A stretch of 64,000 bases of DNA from an uncultured Eubacterium sp. (GCA_934358495.1 CAKRKO010000004.1:1-64000); one strand, 5' to 3'. Shown: positions 33,125 through 43,507, counted from the stretch's first letter. Made by a program: numbers and translations. Notes: generated by a model from the sequence alone, not told the origin.

Positions 33125-35863
33125 ATGAAGAAAAAATATTTTTACAGCATGTGGGCGAAGATGCTGACAACGGCGGTTCTTCTGATCGCCGGCGGTCTGA
33201 CTGCAGTCTGTGCCGGATGGAGTATGGCTGGGCTTTCTTCAGGCATGAACGTGAATGAGATTATGAGCCCGGTTTCCTATGAGGAAAGTCAGAAGGCAGA
33301 GCACTATGTGAGACGGGAACTACAGGACCAGCTGGGTAAATTCAGCTCTGAAACTAAGATTTTACAAGGAAATGCTTATAATGGTGATCTGACTTTAGAT
33401 ATATCTAACTTGAATGATGGTGTAAATGCAGAGAACAAAAACCAGAATTTGGAATATAAACTGTCCGATCTGGATGCATTTTACAATTCTGATGGCTATC
33501 CGATCCTTTGCTGGCTGACACAGACAAAACATGAATATGTGTATGATGCATATGAAGAAGGTGATGAAACTGATACCAGCGAATATAAGACTTCTAACTC
33601 CAGTACGGAAACTACAACTGTTCCTACAGCGGAATCTGCCACAGATACCAATATTCCGGAACCGGTGAATGTAGAAACGACGAATATCAGTGGATGGTTT
33701 GACGCAGGTGATGGAAGTACCGGTGACAACAGACATCCGGAAGCATATGATTCTTATCAGGTGAAATGTTATAATAATGAATCGGACGTAGTATATGCAA
33801 ACGGAATTGATGTCGAGCAGAAATTTATTAAAAATATCAACGGTGTAACGCTGGCTGAGTATGCACGTGAAAATGATCAGCTGAATCTGCTTTCCGATTA
33901 TTATGATGATTTGCTGGAGGCAGCAAGTCAGGTACACGATTTGGTAAACCAGACATCGAGTATACAAAAGCAATATGACAATACAAATGTATATGTATAT
34001 CTGGTAAACGAAGATGATGGTACTATATATACGAATGTGCCGGCCTGGAATACAGAACAGGCCATGTCCCTTGACCAGTTGGAAGAGCAGTATCAGAGCA
34101 AAGATTATTCTGCACAGGGTAAATACCTGTATCTGATGATGGATGAGGCATCCGGAGATAGTTATGCATCTGTAACTTTCCTGGCGGATGAACTGAAGGG
34201 AATGATCAGAGATATTATGGGAGACGGCAACTGGAGGATTTTTGTCGGACTTGATACCAATTATCATTGCAGAACATCGCAATCATATTATGATTCCATG
34301 TATTATACGGCTTATCAGGATATATCCGGACAGATTGCATTTAACTTTGGAAATGGCGAATACCGCATAAATGTTTTCGCAGCTATCTGGGTATTCTTAA
34401 GTCTGGCAATTGTAATGATTATTATGATCGGAGTACAGACCGGACGCAGACCGGAAGATGACGAGATTCATCCGGTACTTATGGATAAGTTCCCAATCGA
34501 GATTTTGATGATCAAGGATATTATTCTCTGGGTTGCACTGGTTGTTGGATATGCGGAATCTGTTGTTCACATTTCTTCTAATTACAGATATTATTACAGT
34601 ACATTACCGTCTGCGTTTGGAAATGCCATGGCACAGTGTACGGTTTTAGGAGTCCTGGCAGCCGTATTGTTCGCATGGAATGTGAAGAGTTATGGACGAA
34701 GGATCAAAGAACGTAAACTTGGCGGAAGTATCATCGCAAGTATTGCACATGCAATAAAAAGAACTGTAGATGCTTCCAGAAAAACAATTCAGAATTCTTA
34801 CCGTGCCCAGAAAGCAAACAAACAGCTGTTGATCGCATATATTGTACTGATCGGTGCGCAGATCATTTTTATGTGGATCATTTGTACCTTTGGCTTTAAT
34901 TATATGGGCGGACTGGCATTTATCTTCTTTGTGCTGATGGTATTATTTGATATTTTTGTATATTTGAAAATGTTAAAGAGCACCAGTGGAAAGGAAGCAA
35001 TCAAAGATGGTATTCAGCAGTTGGCAGCAGGAAACCTGGATTACCGTATCAATACCGAGCACATGTCGGGAGAAAATCTGGAACTGGCAGAAGAAATCAA
35101 TAAGGTACGTGATGGAGTAGAAAAAGCCGTAGATGCGCAAATGAAAAGTGAACGACTGAAAACCGACCTGATCACAAACGTATCTCACGATATCAAGACA
35201 CCTCTGACATCCATTATCAACTATGTGGATATACTAAAACGCGAAAATATTCAGGATGAGCGGATCGCCGGTTATATTGAGATTCTAAATCGCAAAGCAC
35301 TGCGTCTGAAACAGCTGACCGAGGATCTGGTGGAGGCTTCCAAGATCAGTTCCGGAAACATTACCCTGACGATGCAGGAAATTAATCTGAAGCAGCTGAT
35401 CAAGCAGACAAACGGTGAATTTGAAGAAAAATTTGAAGCAAAGAACCTGGATCTGATCTGCGAGCTTCCGGAAGAACAGATGCTGATCATGGCAGATGGA
35501 CGTCGGATGTTCCGTGTCATTGAAAACTTGTATAACAATGCGGCAAAATATGCGATGCCGGGAACCAGGGTGTATGTAAGCGGAAGCATTGAGGGTGATA
35601 CCGTCGTATTTTCCATGAAAAATGTGTCCGAGAATCCGCTAAACTTTAAGGCAGATGAGCTGGTGGAGCGTTTTGTGCGGGGCGATGTCTCCAGAAGCAG
35701 CGAGGGCAGTGGACTTGGTCTTGAGATTGCGCGAAACCTTACTGTTATGCAGAAAGGCACCTTTGATCTGTATCTGGATGGGGATCTGTTCAAAGTAACG
35801 ATCAAATTCCAGAGAATCAAAAAGGAGGAACAGAATCCAAAGACAGAAAAGTCAGAAGCATAA
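33125..35863 (+). CDS. large multi-span sensor histidine kinase
   Basis: A 912-aa kinase. One N-terminal span (residues 11-32) leads to an external region of about 375 residues containing a Ser/Thr-rich low-complexity patch (residues about 155-180). Five or so spans between about 415 and 620 follow, then a HAMP-like linker, HisKA (NVSHDIKTPLTSIINYVDIL) and HATPase with N box (NLYNNAAKYA) and G box (GSGLGLEIARNL). This architecture is larger than ordinary kinases and is typical of Lachnospiraceae sensors paired with OmpR regulators. The ligand is unknown; envelope or polysaccharide sensing is inferred from the neighbours. Confidence 0.92.
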   Translation: MKKKYFYSMWAKMLTTAVLLIAGGLTAVCAGWSMAGLSSGMNVNEIMSPVSYEESQKAEHYVRRELQDQLGKFSSETKILQGNAYNGDLTLDISNLNDGVNAENKNQNLEYKLSDLDAFYNSDGYPILCWLTQTKHEYVYDAYEEGDETDTSEYKTSNSSTETTTVPTAESATDTNIPEPVNVETTNISGWFDAGDGSTGDNRHPEAYDSYQVKCYNNESDVVYANGIDVEQKFIKNINGVTLAEYARENDQLNLLSDYYDDLLEAASQVHDLVNQTSSIQKQYDNTNVYVYLVNEDDGTIYTNVPAWNTEQAMSLDQLEEQYQSKDYSAQGKYLYLMMDEASGDSYASVTFLADELKGMIRDIMGDGNWRIFVGLDTNYHCRTSQSYYDSMYYTAYQDISGQIAFNFGNGEYRINVFAAIWVFLSLAIVMIIMIGVQTGRRPEDDEIHPVLMDKFPIEILMIKDIILWVALVVGYAESVVHISSNYRYYYSTLPSAFGNAMAQCTVLGVLAAVLFAWNVKSYGRRIKERKLGGSIIASIAHAIKRTVDASRKTIQNSYRAQKANKQLLIAYIVLIGAQIIFMWIICTFGFNYMGGLAFIFFVLMVLFDIFVYLKMLKSTSGKEAIKDGIQQLAAGNLDYRINTEHMSGENLELAEEINKVRDGVEKAVDAQMKSERLKTDLITNVSHDIKTPLTSIINYVDILKRENIQDERIAGYIEILNRKALRLKQLTEDLVEASKISSGNITLTMQEINLKQLIKQTNGEFEEKFEAKNLDLICELPEEQMLIMADGRRMFRVIENLYNNAAKYAMPGTRVYVSGSIEGDTVVFSMKNVSENPLNFKADELVERFVRGDVSRSSEGSGLGLEIARNLTVMQKGTFDLYLDGDLFKVTIKFQRIKKEEQNPKTEKSEA

Positions 35864-35947
35864 GTAAAATAGAAAGTCAGGTTACGTTGACTGAAATTTA
35901 GCATTGTGGAGATGTGTAGAAGAATTAAGTCATGAATCCGGTTGAAG

Positions 35948-35998
35948 AAAAGAGATGGACAGACGTAAGAAAAAGTTACGGAAGTTCATCTCTTTTTT
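35948..35998 (+). terminator. terminator of the response regulator-kinase operon
   Basis: AAAAGAGATGGAC (35948-35960) pairs with GTTCATCTCTTTT (35984-35996), followed by TT. Confidence 0.8.
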
Positions 35999-36047
35999 CA
36001 GGAATGCCATGTTGCGTATTGTGTCGAAATTTTACGATGAGATTTTC

Positions 36048-36075
36048 TTGAGTACAGACATAATTGTGCTACAAT
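36048..36075 (+). promoter_or_regulatory. promoter of the MerR-type regulator
   Basis: TTGAGT (36048-36053) and TACAAT (36070-36075) are separated by 16 bp, with TG upstream of the -10. A single Spo0A-box-like TGTCGAA occurs at 36022-36028. Confidence 0.5.
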
Positions 36076-36106
36076 TAATGTAACAGTAATAAAGGAGGAT
36101 TTTATC

Positions 36107-36790
36107 GTGAAAAAAGTACGATATATGATTTCAGATGCGGCAAATATGATGCAGGTAGAGTCGCATGTGTTACGTTACTGGGAAGAGGAACTGGATTTGG
36201 AAGTCCCGCGCAATGAGATGGGACACCGTTACTATACCGAAGAGAATATACAGCAGTTTCGTCAGATTAAGAAATGGAAAGAAGAGGGCTATCAGCTTAA
36301 AGCCATTAAAATGATGCTGCACAATGAAAATCCGGACTGTGAGGAATTTTCACATGAAACTATGGCAAACAGCCAGACCGGACAGGCATCTGCGGTGCAA
36401 AATGAAAAAAGTACTGCAATGCCTTCGTCTGCTCAGCTGCCTCAGGTGAAAATAGATGGACAAGCTCTGCCGACGGAGGCAGCAAAAGACATGTCACGGC
36501 TGGAACAGTTTCAGCTTATGATGAATGACATTGTGAGAAATGCCATTGCCGAGAACAATCAGGCACTTGGACTGGCTGTCGGCGAGCAAGTAGGAGAAAA
36601 AGTCATCAAAGAAATGAATTATCTCATGCGTGAGCAGGAAGATGCACAGGAAGACCGCTTCCGAAAACTGGATGAGGCCATCCGAAGCAGACAGATGCAG
36701 AAACGGCGATTGCGACGGGAGAAAAAACAGAAGATGCCGAAGGAGAAAAAGTCCCGGGGGCATTTTCGAACCGGGGAAAGCACGCTTTGA
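36107..36790 (+). CDS. MerR-type helix-turn-helix protein
   Basis: A 227-aa protein with an N-terminal MerR winged helix (MISDAANMMQVESHVLRYWEEELDLEVPRNEMGHRYYTEENIQQFRQIKKWKEEGYQLKAIKMML). A variable linker, a helical region and a strongly basic tail (RQMQKRRLRREKKQKMPKEKK) follow. There are no effector-binding cysteines or aromatic pocket, so it is not a metal-sensing MerR. The MerR head plus helical middle plus basic tail is reminiscent of RacA, the chromosome-anchoring protein of sporulating Bacillus, but overall similarity is too low to name it so. AAAGGAGGA precedes a likely ATG. Confidence 0.75.
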   Translation: MKKVRYMISDAANMMQVESHVLRYWEEELDLEVPRNEMGHRYYTEENIQQFRQIKKWKEEGYQLKAIKMMLHNENPDCEEFSHETMANSQTGQASAVQNEKSTAMPSSAQLPQVKIDGQALPTEAAKDMSRLEQFQLMMNDIVRNAIAENNQALGLAVGEQVGEKVIKEMNYLMREQEDAQEDRFRKLDEAIRSRQMQKRRLRREKKQKMPKEKKSRGHFRTGESTL

Positions 36791-36832
36791 ATTTTGGGAT
36801 GGCTTAAAAATTTGCCATGTTAGGTTTCTATA

Positions 36833-36897
36833 GGAATTCCTGTGATTTTGTCTCAGTCGCTACCAATCGCTCCTTGAGAAAAAATCACAGGAGTTCC
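36833..36897. terminator. conserved-core hairpin, family 1 copy B (inverted)
   Basis: GGAATTCCTGTGATTTT pairs with AAAATCACAGGAGTTCC. The apical core, read on the minus strand, is TCTCAAGGAGCGATTGG then TAGCGACTGAGACA. It lies after the MerR-type gene. Confidence 0.8.
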
Positions 36898-37067
36898 TTA
36901 TTTAGGCAGTGAAATTTGGTAAATTTTTTGCGCCACCCTGCACTTCGTGCCACATGCACATCTACGTTTATGATTAAATCAGTGTTATGCCGTGCATGCA
37001 AAAGCCACCCAAAACAAGATTTTGATGGTATTATAGAGAGAAAGAAAAACACAGGAGAAGAAAAATT

Positions 37068-38960
37068 ATGTACATTATTCCAAGACCACAACAGTGGTAT
37101 CAGAAAGAGGGAACGTTTATACTAAAATACGATCGGGGGATTGTGCTTAACAGTAACTGCCCACGGGAAGTTTATGAGGATGCGCAGATTCTGCAGCAGG
37201 ATTTGGCGGATTATGCAGGTTTTGCTATGAATATCCGTTATGGAATTCCGGAAAATGGCGATATCTGTCTGCAGTTAGGAGAGCACATGGCAGAGCAGGA
37301 GTACACATTGCTTGTTCAGCCGCATGGCATCTGCATCACCGGCGGCAGCGCCTGCGGCATTTTTTATGGAATTCAGACGCTGCGTCAGATTATTCAGCAG
37401 TGCGGATGCTGTATTACATATACGATCATTGTGGATCAGCCGGAAATTTTGCATCGGGGATTTTACCATGATGTGACCAGAGGGCGGATCCCGACCATGG
37501 ATTACCTGAAAAAACTGGTGGATCGCATGGCTTTTTACAAGTTGAATCAGCTGCAGCTTTATATGGAGCATACTTTTTTGTTTCGGGGATTTTCAGAGGT
37601 CTGGAGGGATGACACGCCGTTGACGGCGGAGGATATTCTGGAACTGGATGCGTACTGCAGAAAAAGGCATGTGGAACTGATTCCGAGTATTGCCTGTTTT
37701 GGACATCTGTATAAAGTACTTCGGACAAAAACGTATAGTGTGCTGTGTGAGATGCCAGGAATGGAAACGGAGCCCTTTGGTTTTGTGGAACGGATGCGGC
37801 ATCATACCCTGGATGTATCAAATCCGGAGAGTATGCGGCTGGTAAAATCATTGATTGACGAATTTATGCCGCTTTTTACAACGGAGTATTTTAATATTTG
37901 TGCGGATGAAACCTTTGATCTTGGAAAGGGAAAAAGTGCAGCACTGGCAGAAAAAAAAGGGACACAGCGTCTGTATCTGGATTTTGTAAAAGAACTTTGT
38001 GAATATGTGGTGAGTAAAGGAAAAACACCGATGTTCTGGGGTGATATCGTCGGTGAATTCCCGGAGGCAGTGCAGGAGTTACCGAAAGAAACAATTTGTC
38101 TGAATTGGGGTTATGATGCGGATTGGCCGGAGGATTCAACACGAAAACTATCGGAGGCGGGAGCAAGACTTTATAACTGTCCGGGAGTCAGCGGTTGGGA
38201 TCAGCTGGTGAACCAGATTCATGTTTCTTATGAAAATATCAGCAGAATGTGTCGGTATGCGCATACTTACAAGGCAGAGGGATTGTTGAATACAGACTGG
38301 GGTGACTGCGGACATATCAATCACCCGGATTTCAGTCTGCCGGGAATGATTTATGGAGCAGCTTTTTCCTGGAATTTGGAAATCCCGGAGTTTGAAGACA
38401 TGAATCGTCAGATTTCAAGAGTTGCTTACGGAGATGAGACAGGAACACTGGTGTCTTTGTTGGTGCGTATTTCTGAAAGCTGGAAATTTACCTGGAGAAA
38501 TGCAGTAGATTGGTTAGAGCAGGCACCAGAGGTACGGTTAGAATCTGCTGAAGTATATGAGAAAGCTGTGGAGGATCTGGAACAGATCCAGACAGAATTG
38601 TATCAGTCTGTTACGCACCTTCCAATCGCGCAAAGAGGACAGATCCATGCATATCTGATCGCGGTAAAGGGAATGATTTTACTACAAAAGATTGGTACTG
38701 TATTGACGGATAAAGGAATTATTTCTGAAATGCAGACAGAAGAATGCTTGTCAGAAAAAGGACAAAATAAATCAGAAGACAAGCGCTGGAATTCAGAGAA
38801 AGAACAAACCATGTCAGAGGATGAACGTTGGAATCTGGCAGAATTACTGGAATACTGGCTGTATGATTACAAGGAACTCTGGCGCAGTACGAGCCGGGAA
38901 TCAGAACTTTTCCGGATTCAGCATGTGATCTGTGCCTATGCGGACTGGCTGCGAAGTTAA
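37068..38960 (+). CDS. GH20 beta-N-acetylhexosaminidase
   Basis: A 630-aa enzyme with an N-terminal GH20b domain (residues 1-120) and a catalytic barrel starting GFYHDVTRGRIPTMDYLKKLVDRMAFYKLNQLQLYMEHTF (in parts). The catalytic Asp-Glu pair is in NICADETFDLG. There is no signal peptide, so it should cleave terminal GlcNAc or GalNAc from imported or recycled oligosaccharides in the cytoplasm. Near residues 555-590 a 14-residue motif is tandemly repeated (NKSEDKRWN, TMSEDERWN), probably a recent duplication. GAGAAGAAAAATT precedes the ATG, a weak SD. Confidence 0.9.
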   Translation: MYIIPRPQQWYQKEGTFILKYDRGIVLNSNCPREVYEDAQILQQDLADYAGFAMNIRYGIPENGDICLQLGEHMAEQEYTLLVQPHGICITGGSACGIFYGIQTLRQIIQQCGCCITYTIIVDQPEILHRGFYHDVTRGRIPTMDYLKKLVDRMAFYKLNQLQLYMEHTFLFRGFSEVWRDDTPLTAEDILELDAYCRKRHVELIPSIACFGHLYKVLRTKTYSVLCEMPGMETEPFGFVERMRHHTLDVSNPESMRLVKSLIDEFMPLFTTEYFNICADETFDLGKGKSAALAEKKGTQRLYLDFVKELCEYVVSKGKTPMFWGDIVGEFPEAVQELPKETICLNWGYDADWPEDSTRKLSEAGARLYNCPGVSGWDQLVNQIHVSYENISRMCRYAHTYKAEGLLNTDWGDCGHINHPDFSLPGMIYGAAFSWNLEIPEFEDMNRQISRVAYGDETGTLVSLLVRISESWKFTWRNAVDWLEQAPEVRLESAEVYEKAVEDLEQIQTELYQSVTHLPIAQRGQIHAYLIAVKGMILLQKIGTVLTDKGIISEMQTEECLSEKGQNKSEDKRWNSEKEQTMSEDERWNLAELLEYWLYDYKELWRSTSRESELFRIQHVICAYADWLRS

Positions 38961-39178
38961 GTATGACAGTAGGTTGTTTTTCAAGAAAATAGCGTTAGCG
39001 TTTCACATGCAGTGGGGTTTGTACATTCCTGAGAACTGGTAATTTTTAAGAAAAATTCAGAAATTCAATAGAGGATTTTCAAATTTCTCTGTTATACTGA
39101 TCAAGTCACAAAAAAGAAAAGAGTTTGAGCACGGATCATTCGTGTGTGAATAAACGTGACCTGGAAGGGCAGACGAGT

Positions 39179-41878
39179 ATGAAAATGACAGAACAGAGAA
39201 AAAAGAATTTGATTCAGACCATGATATATACAGCCATTCTGGTTGCATTGTTTGTATGTCTGATCGGGCTGATCCTGCCGGAGGGATGTTTTTACGGTTC
39301 TACGACAGACTGGTACAATCAGCATGTAACACTGGCAGAGACAATCCGCAAGACATGTTTGCAGGAAAAAACGCTGGCGCCGGCATGGATCTCCATTGGA
39401 GGAGGCAGCAACGGATTTCAGTTTGCGTATTATGGATATTACCGGCCGGATATTATCATTGGATGTCTGCTTCCGCAGGTGCCGATGACGGTTTTGATTC
39501 CGCTTTATGCGCTGTGCTGCTATCTGGCAGCAGTGCTGCTGTTGGAATACTGGCTGCGTCTGGAAGGGCTTTCTCCATTTCTGGCATTTTTCGGAAGTAT
39601 GCTGTTTTTACTGGCAGACTGCTTTTTCCAGACACATCGTCAGATTATGTTTGTAAATTATCTGCCGTTTCTGATTCTGGCATTGATCTTCCTGAAAAAA
39701 AGAAGATTTGCGATGATGTCAGTTAGTCTGACGCTGGTTTATCTGCATAGTTTTTACTATGCGATCGCCTGTCTGGCGGTCATTGGATGGTTTGCCATCG
39801 GCATGCTGCGTAGAGAGGACAAAGCAGGGAAGAAGAAGCTGCTGTTTCAGGGGGTGGTAAGTGTATTCTTGTCTGTGGGAATGGCGATGATGCTGCTTCT
39901 GCCTACGTTTCTGGCAATTTTGGAGCACAGACACAGCGGAGAAAAGGCGACAACAATGGCGGAGCTGATTGTACCAAACGCGCAGAATTTGCTGTATTCT
40001 CCGTATGGAATGGGCCTTACGATCATTTGTGCGTATCTGCTGCTTCTGGGCCTTACGATTCGTGAAGTACGCTGGCAGTGTGCCCTGCTTCTGGCGGGCA
40101 GTCTGTTTGGAGTAGCTTCTTATATATTAAATGCGACATTGTATGCCAGGGGAAAAATCCTGATTCCATTTGTACCGGTTGTGATTTTGTATTGCATGAA
40201 GATTTTTCAGAAGGTCCGGTGTGGGGAAGTGCGCTGGCAGTTCTGGCCTTTTGTGCTTCTGGCTGTTGGAATTTTTACCCAGCGAAATGAAACCTGGTTT
40301 GCAGGAATTCTATTTGACCTGATCGTACTTTTCACGATCGCTGTGATAGATCTGATCTGGCGCAAAGCAACGGGAATGATGGGCGCAGGCCGCATGTTTA
40401 CCGGGGAAACCGGTCTTGTGCGGTATCTGCCACTGCTTGTAATGCCATTTCTGATTTTTCTGTGTGTGGCTGCCGGAGAGGGATGGCGGGGCATTCCAAA
40501 TGAAGATGCCAGTCAGCTGGCAGGCTCGAAATCGGCAGAACTGGTAAATTTTCTGATGGGAACGGAGAACGAAACGCAGAACAGTGCTGCATCGACAGAA
40601 AACAGTGCAGTTTTAAATAAAAATGCAGATCAGAAGCAGGAAGAAGAGAATTTCACAGAGGAAGAACTGCAGACCATCTGTGGAAATAAGCTGTACCGAT
40701 GTGATAAACTGACAGATACCAAAATGGAGTGTAATGCGCTTCAGTTTTACGGTCAGCAGAGTGCAAATATGTATTCTTCCGTGACCAATTCACTGTATCA
40801 GAATTTTTACTATAACATCGTGAAAATGCCGGTTCAGATCAACAATCGAACCGCTCTGCTGGAGGAACGCAATCCACTGTTTGCACAGCTGATGGGTGAG
40901 CGTTATATTCTTACGACGGAAAACAAAATGCCATACGGATATGCTGTGCTTTTACAGAAGGGAAAAAATGTGATTGCGGAAAATCCGAATGTATTGCCGA
41001 TCGCATATACGACATCGGATACTATTTCAAATACACAGTTTGAAGCACTGAATGATACGGAAAAGATGTCGGCACTGAGCCGTTACACGGTAGCTGGAAA
41101 CGGAGAACAAAACGAAGTGAATGTTTCTGAAATGGAGCAGATTTCGTTGCCGTCACTTGATTCGGAAGAGGTCAGTGTGCCTGGTGATGTTCAGATCAAA
41201 ACGTTGAAAAATGGATACCGCATTCAAGCTGGAGAAGGCGGCGGTGTGCTCCGTATGCCTTTAGATTCAAATATAAAAAACGGCACGTTATATTTCCGGT
41301 TTGATGTGAAAAATCGTACCGAAAATGCGGTTATTATTTCGGCAAATGGCAGAAAAAATAAACTGTCAGGGGCAACGGCGCCTTATCCAAATGAAAACGA
41401 TTGTTTTTCCTATATGCTGAAAGAAAAGGGAAATGATAAATATATCTCTCTGAAGTTATCTGCAGGTACTTATGATCTGACTGATATGGAATGTTACCGT
41501 CTGCCGACAAATGTGTTTAACGAAAAACAGGTGGAAGCGATGGAACTGCAGCCGGAAACAAAGTGGGAGTCAGACAGTATCTTAAACGGTACGGTAACTG
41601 CCGGGGAGGATGGGTATTTTGTGACATCCATTCCAATGCAGAATGGTCTGAAACTGTATGTGGATGGCAAAGAGACAAAACTCGAGACCGTGAATACTGC
41701 GTTTGCGGGTGCAAAAATTTCCGCGGGATTCCATTCAATCAATCTGCGGTTTGATGCGCCGGGACAAAAATATGGTAAGAGGGCAAGCGTGTTGTCAGCA
41801 GTACTTTTTGTGATCTGGGAAGCAGGAACTGTACGATACAAGAAGAAAAGAAAGCAGGAATTAAGCTCAGACAGGTAA
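39179..41878 (+). CDS. YfhO-family membrane glycosyltransferase-like protein
   Basis: An 899-aa protein with about a dozen membrane spans in the first 440 residues, then a large external domain (residues about 450-880), the YfhO arrangement. Bacillus YfhO is implicated in adding sugars to lipoteichoic acid using lipid-linked donors. Landmarks are FYGSTTDWYNQHVTLAETIRKT, WISIGGGSNGFQFAYYGYYRPD and, at the C-terminus, ISAGFHSINLRFDAPG. The ATG at 39179 follows GGAAGGG; the frame stays open 54 bp further upstream without an SD. It is a single gene between GH20 and lrgAB. Confidence 0.85.
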   Translation: MKMTEQRKKNLIQTMIYTAILVALFVCLIGLILPEGCFYGSTTDWYNQHVTLAETIRKTCLQEKTLAPAWISIGGGSNGFQFAYYGYYRPDIIIGCLLPQVPMTVLIPLYALCCYLAAVLLLEYWLRLEGLSPFLAFFGSMLFLLADCFFQTHRQIMFVNYLPFLILALIFLKKRRFAMMSVSLTLVYLHSFYYAIACLAVIGWFAIGMLRREDKAGKKKLLFQGVVSVFLSVGMAMMLLLPTFLAILEHRHSGEKATTMAELIVPNAQNLLYSPYGMGLTIICAYLLLLGLTIREVRWQCALLLAGSLFGVASYILNATLYARGKILIPFVPVVILYCMKIFQKVRCGEVRWQFWPFVLLAVGIFTQRNETWFAGILFDLIVLFTIAVIDLIWRKATGMMGAGRMFTGETGLVRYLPLLVMPFLIFLCVAAGEGWRGIPNEDASQLAGSKSAELVNFLMGTENETQNSAASTENSAVLNKNADQKQEEENFTEEELQTICGNKLYRCDKLTDTKMECNALQFYGQQSANMYSSVTNSLYQNFYYNIVKMPVQINNRTALLEERNPLFAQLMGERYILTTENKMPYGYAVLLQKGKNVIAENPNVLPIAYTTSDTISNTQFEALNDTEKMSALSRYTVAGNGEQNEVNVSEMEQISLPSLDSEEVSVPGDVQIKTLKNGYRIQAGEGGGVLRMPLDSNIKNGTLYFRFDVKNRTENAVIISANGRKNKLSGATAPYPNENDCFSYMLKEKGNDKYISLKLSAGTYDLTDMECYRLPTNVFNEKQVEAMELQPETKWESDSILNGTVTAGEDGYFVTSIPMQNGLKLYVDGKETKLETVNTAFAGAKISAGFHSINLRFDAPGQKYGKRASVLSAVLFVIWEAGTVRYKKKRKQELSSDR

Positions 41879-41944
41879 AACATTTGACAAATGAATGCTG
41901 AAAATAACAGTGATAGAAGAAAATTGTGAATAACAGAGTGGAGT

Positions 41945-41980
41945 GAAAATGGATGCCTTTTCGGGTGTCCATTTTGCTTT
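41945..41980 (+). terminator. terminator of the YfhO-family gene
   Basis: AAAATGGATGCC pairs with GGGTGTCCATTTT around a TTTTC loop, followed by GCTTT. Confidence 0.7.
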
Positions 41981-42024
41981 GTAAAAAAAATCTCTTTTTT
42001 AATTAAATTGGTAGCACCAATGTA

Positions 42025-42052
42025 TTGAAATTATTGAAAAACATGATATAAT
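42025..42052 (+). promoter_or_regulatory. promoter of lrgAB
   Basis: TTGAAA (42025-42030) and TATAAT (42047-42052) with a 16-bp spacer lie 85 nt before the lrgA ATG. Confidence 0.6.
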
Positions 42053-42136
42053 AGTTGATAAACTGAATTGCATTTTTAGGAAAAAAATAATTACTATAAA
42101 ATGTAGACTTTTTGACCAGGGAAAAGAGGCGTTGTT

Positions 42137-42511
42137 ATGAAATATATTCGTCAATTTGTCATTATTCTTTTTATTTCTTTTATAGGAGAAGTTTTGAAAT
42201 ATGTATTGCCGTTGCCGATTCCGGCAAGTATTTACGGACTGGTACTGATGTTTATTTTATTAGAGACAAAAGTGCTGAAAGTGGAAGCGGTTCAGGATGC
42301 GGGGAAATTTCTGATCGAGATCATGCCGATGATGTTTATCCCGGCTGGTGTTGGTCTGCTGAATGCATGGGATAAGTTAAAACCAGTGTTGATTCCGGTT
42401 ATTGTGATCCTGTTTATCTCAACGATCGTAGTTATGGGAATATCCGGAAAAGTAACACAGACGATGATTGAAGCAGAGGAGCGTAAGAAAAATGAAGGAC
42501 ATTCTGAGTAA
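42137..42511 (+). CDS. lrgA: LrgA/CidA-family holin-like protein
   Basis: A 124-aa protein with four membrane spans (FVIILFISFIGEVLKYVL, ASIYGLVLMFILLE, IEIMPMMFIPAGVGLL, VLIPVIVILFISTIVVMGI) and a charged tail. This is the LrgA/CidA pattern. LrgAB proteins modulate murein hydrolase activity and, in several bacteria, transport pyruvate or related metabolites. The gene overlaps lrgB by 20 nt. No LytST-type system is adjacent. Confidence 0.9.
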   Translation: MKYIRQFVIILFISFIGEVLKYVLPLPIPASIYGLVLMFILLETKVLKVEAVQDAGKFLIEIMPMMFIPAGVGLLNAWDKLKPVLIPVIVILFISTIVVMGISGKVTQTMIEAEERKKNEGHSE

Positions 42512-43184
42512 TTCTATGTTTTTCGGCGTACTGGTGAGTATCCTTGCATATGAAGTCGGTGTACTGCTGAAAAAGAAATTAAAATTTGCACTGTTAAATC
42601 CGTTGCTGATCTCCATTGTGATCATTATACTGATCCTTGTGGGATTTCATATTGATTATGATACATACAACAATGGCGCACAGCTTTTGAGCTATTTGCT
42701 GACTCCGGCAACGGTATGTCTGGCAATCCCGCTGTACGAGCAGATGGAACTGCTGAAGAAAAACTGGAAGGCCATTATTGGCGGTATCGTGGCGGGCGTT
42801 CTGACTAGTTCAGTCTGTATTTTAGTGCTGTGTCTGATCTTTCGACTGGAGCATGATATGTTTGTTACCCTGCTGCCGAAATCCATCACGACAGCGATCG
42901 GTATGGGTGTATCAGAAGAGTTGAACGGTATCGTAACCATTACTGTTGCGGTTATCATTATTACCGGCGTGATTGGAAATGTGCTGGCAGATTTTGTATA
43001 TAAGTTGTTCCATGTCACTCATCCAGTGGCAAAAGGAGTCGGACTTGGTACGTCAGCCCATGCGATTGGTACAGCAAAAGCACTGGAAATGGGTGAGACC
43101 GAAGGTGCCATGGGAGGATTATCCATTGCTGTGGCAGGTATTTTAACCGTTATCGTAGCACCGATTTTTTCGCATATTATATAG
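42492..43184 (+). CDS. lrgB: LrgB-family membrane protein
   Basis: A 230-aa polytopic protein with the LrgB landmarks ([27 protein letters not shown] in parts, [45 protein letters not shown]). The chosen ATG ([11 protein letters not shown]) follows GAGGAG in the end of lrgA; the frame extends eight codons upstream without an SD. It is functionally coupled to LrgA. Confidence 0.92.
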   Translation: MKDILSNSMFFGVLVSILAYEVGVLLKKKLKFALLNPLLISIVIIILILVGFHIDYDTYNNGAQLLSYLLTPATVCLAIPLYEQMELLKKNWKAIIGGIVAGVLTSSVCILVLCLIFRLEHDMFVTLLPKSITTAIGMGVSEELNGIVTITVAVIIITGVIGNVLADFVYKLFHVTHPVAKGVGLGTSAHAIGTAKALEMGETEGAMGGLSIAVAGILTVIVAPIFSHII

Positions 43185-43255
43185 TTGATAGATATGATCT
43201 CATAGAGGTGAATTGGATTCCAGTATGCTTTGGTAAGCGCTTAACAGAAAATTAT

Positions 43256-43310
43256 ATGCTCTCTTTTAGATAGGCAGAACTGTTTATTTGAAAGAGGGCA
43301 TTTGTTTTTA
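43256..43310 (+). terminator. terminator of lrgAB
   Basis: ATGCTCTCTTTT (43256-43267) pairs with GAAAGAGGGCAT (43290-43301), followed by TTTGTTTTT. Confidence 0.75.
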
Positions 43311-43327
43311 TCAGCGATGAATCCTAC

Positions 43328-43356
43328 TTGCAAAAATATTACATTGTACTTATAAT
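43328..43356 (+). promoter_or_regulatory. sigma-A promoter upstream of the 158-aa hypothetical gene
   Basis: TTGCAA (43328-43333), 17 bp, TATAAT (43351-43356). The dispersed repeat at 43376 would be in the 5' untranslated region of its transcript. Confidence 0.65.
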
Positions 43357-43375
43357 CTATGTTAGAAAAACTGGA

Positions 43376-43432
43376 AGATGTTGGGGTCAAAAGATGCCAT
43401 ACGAATTGTTCCGTACTTCGTACTCCCACAAT
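43376..43432 (-). repeat. partial copy of the 187-bp element
   Basis: It is the reverse complement of the right end of the element at 59166-59352, beginning GATGTTGGGGTCAAAAG and running to CTCCCACAAT, with essentially one mismatch. Confidence 0.85.
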
Positions 43433-43507
43433 GTTATACAAAAAATGATATACTCATTTTTGCGAGGGATTCCAGTATCAGACAAATTGTAGAAAGAGAG
43501 AATAAAT

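Larger units (their letters stand above)
43185..43507. other. 323-bp gap between lrgB and a hypothetical gene
   Basis: It contains the lrgAB terminator (43256-43310), a strong promoter (43328-43356), a 57-bp copy of the end of the element at 59166-59352 (43376-43432), and an AT-rich stem-loop near 43440-43462. A 12-bp direct repeat GGATTCCAGTAT occurs at 43215-43226 and 43467-43478. Confidence 0.7.
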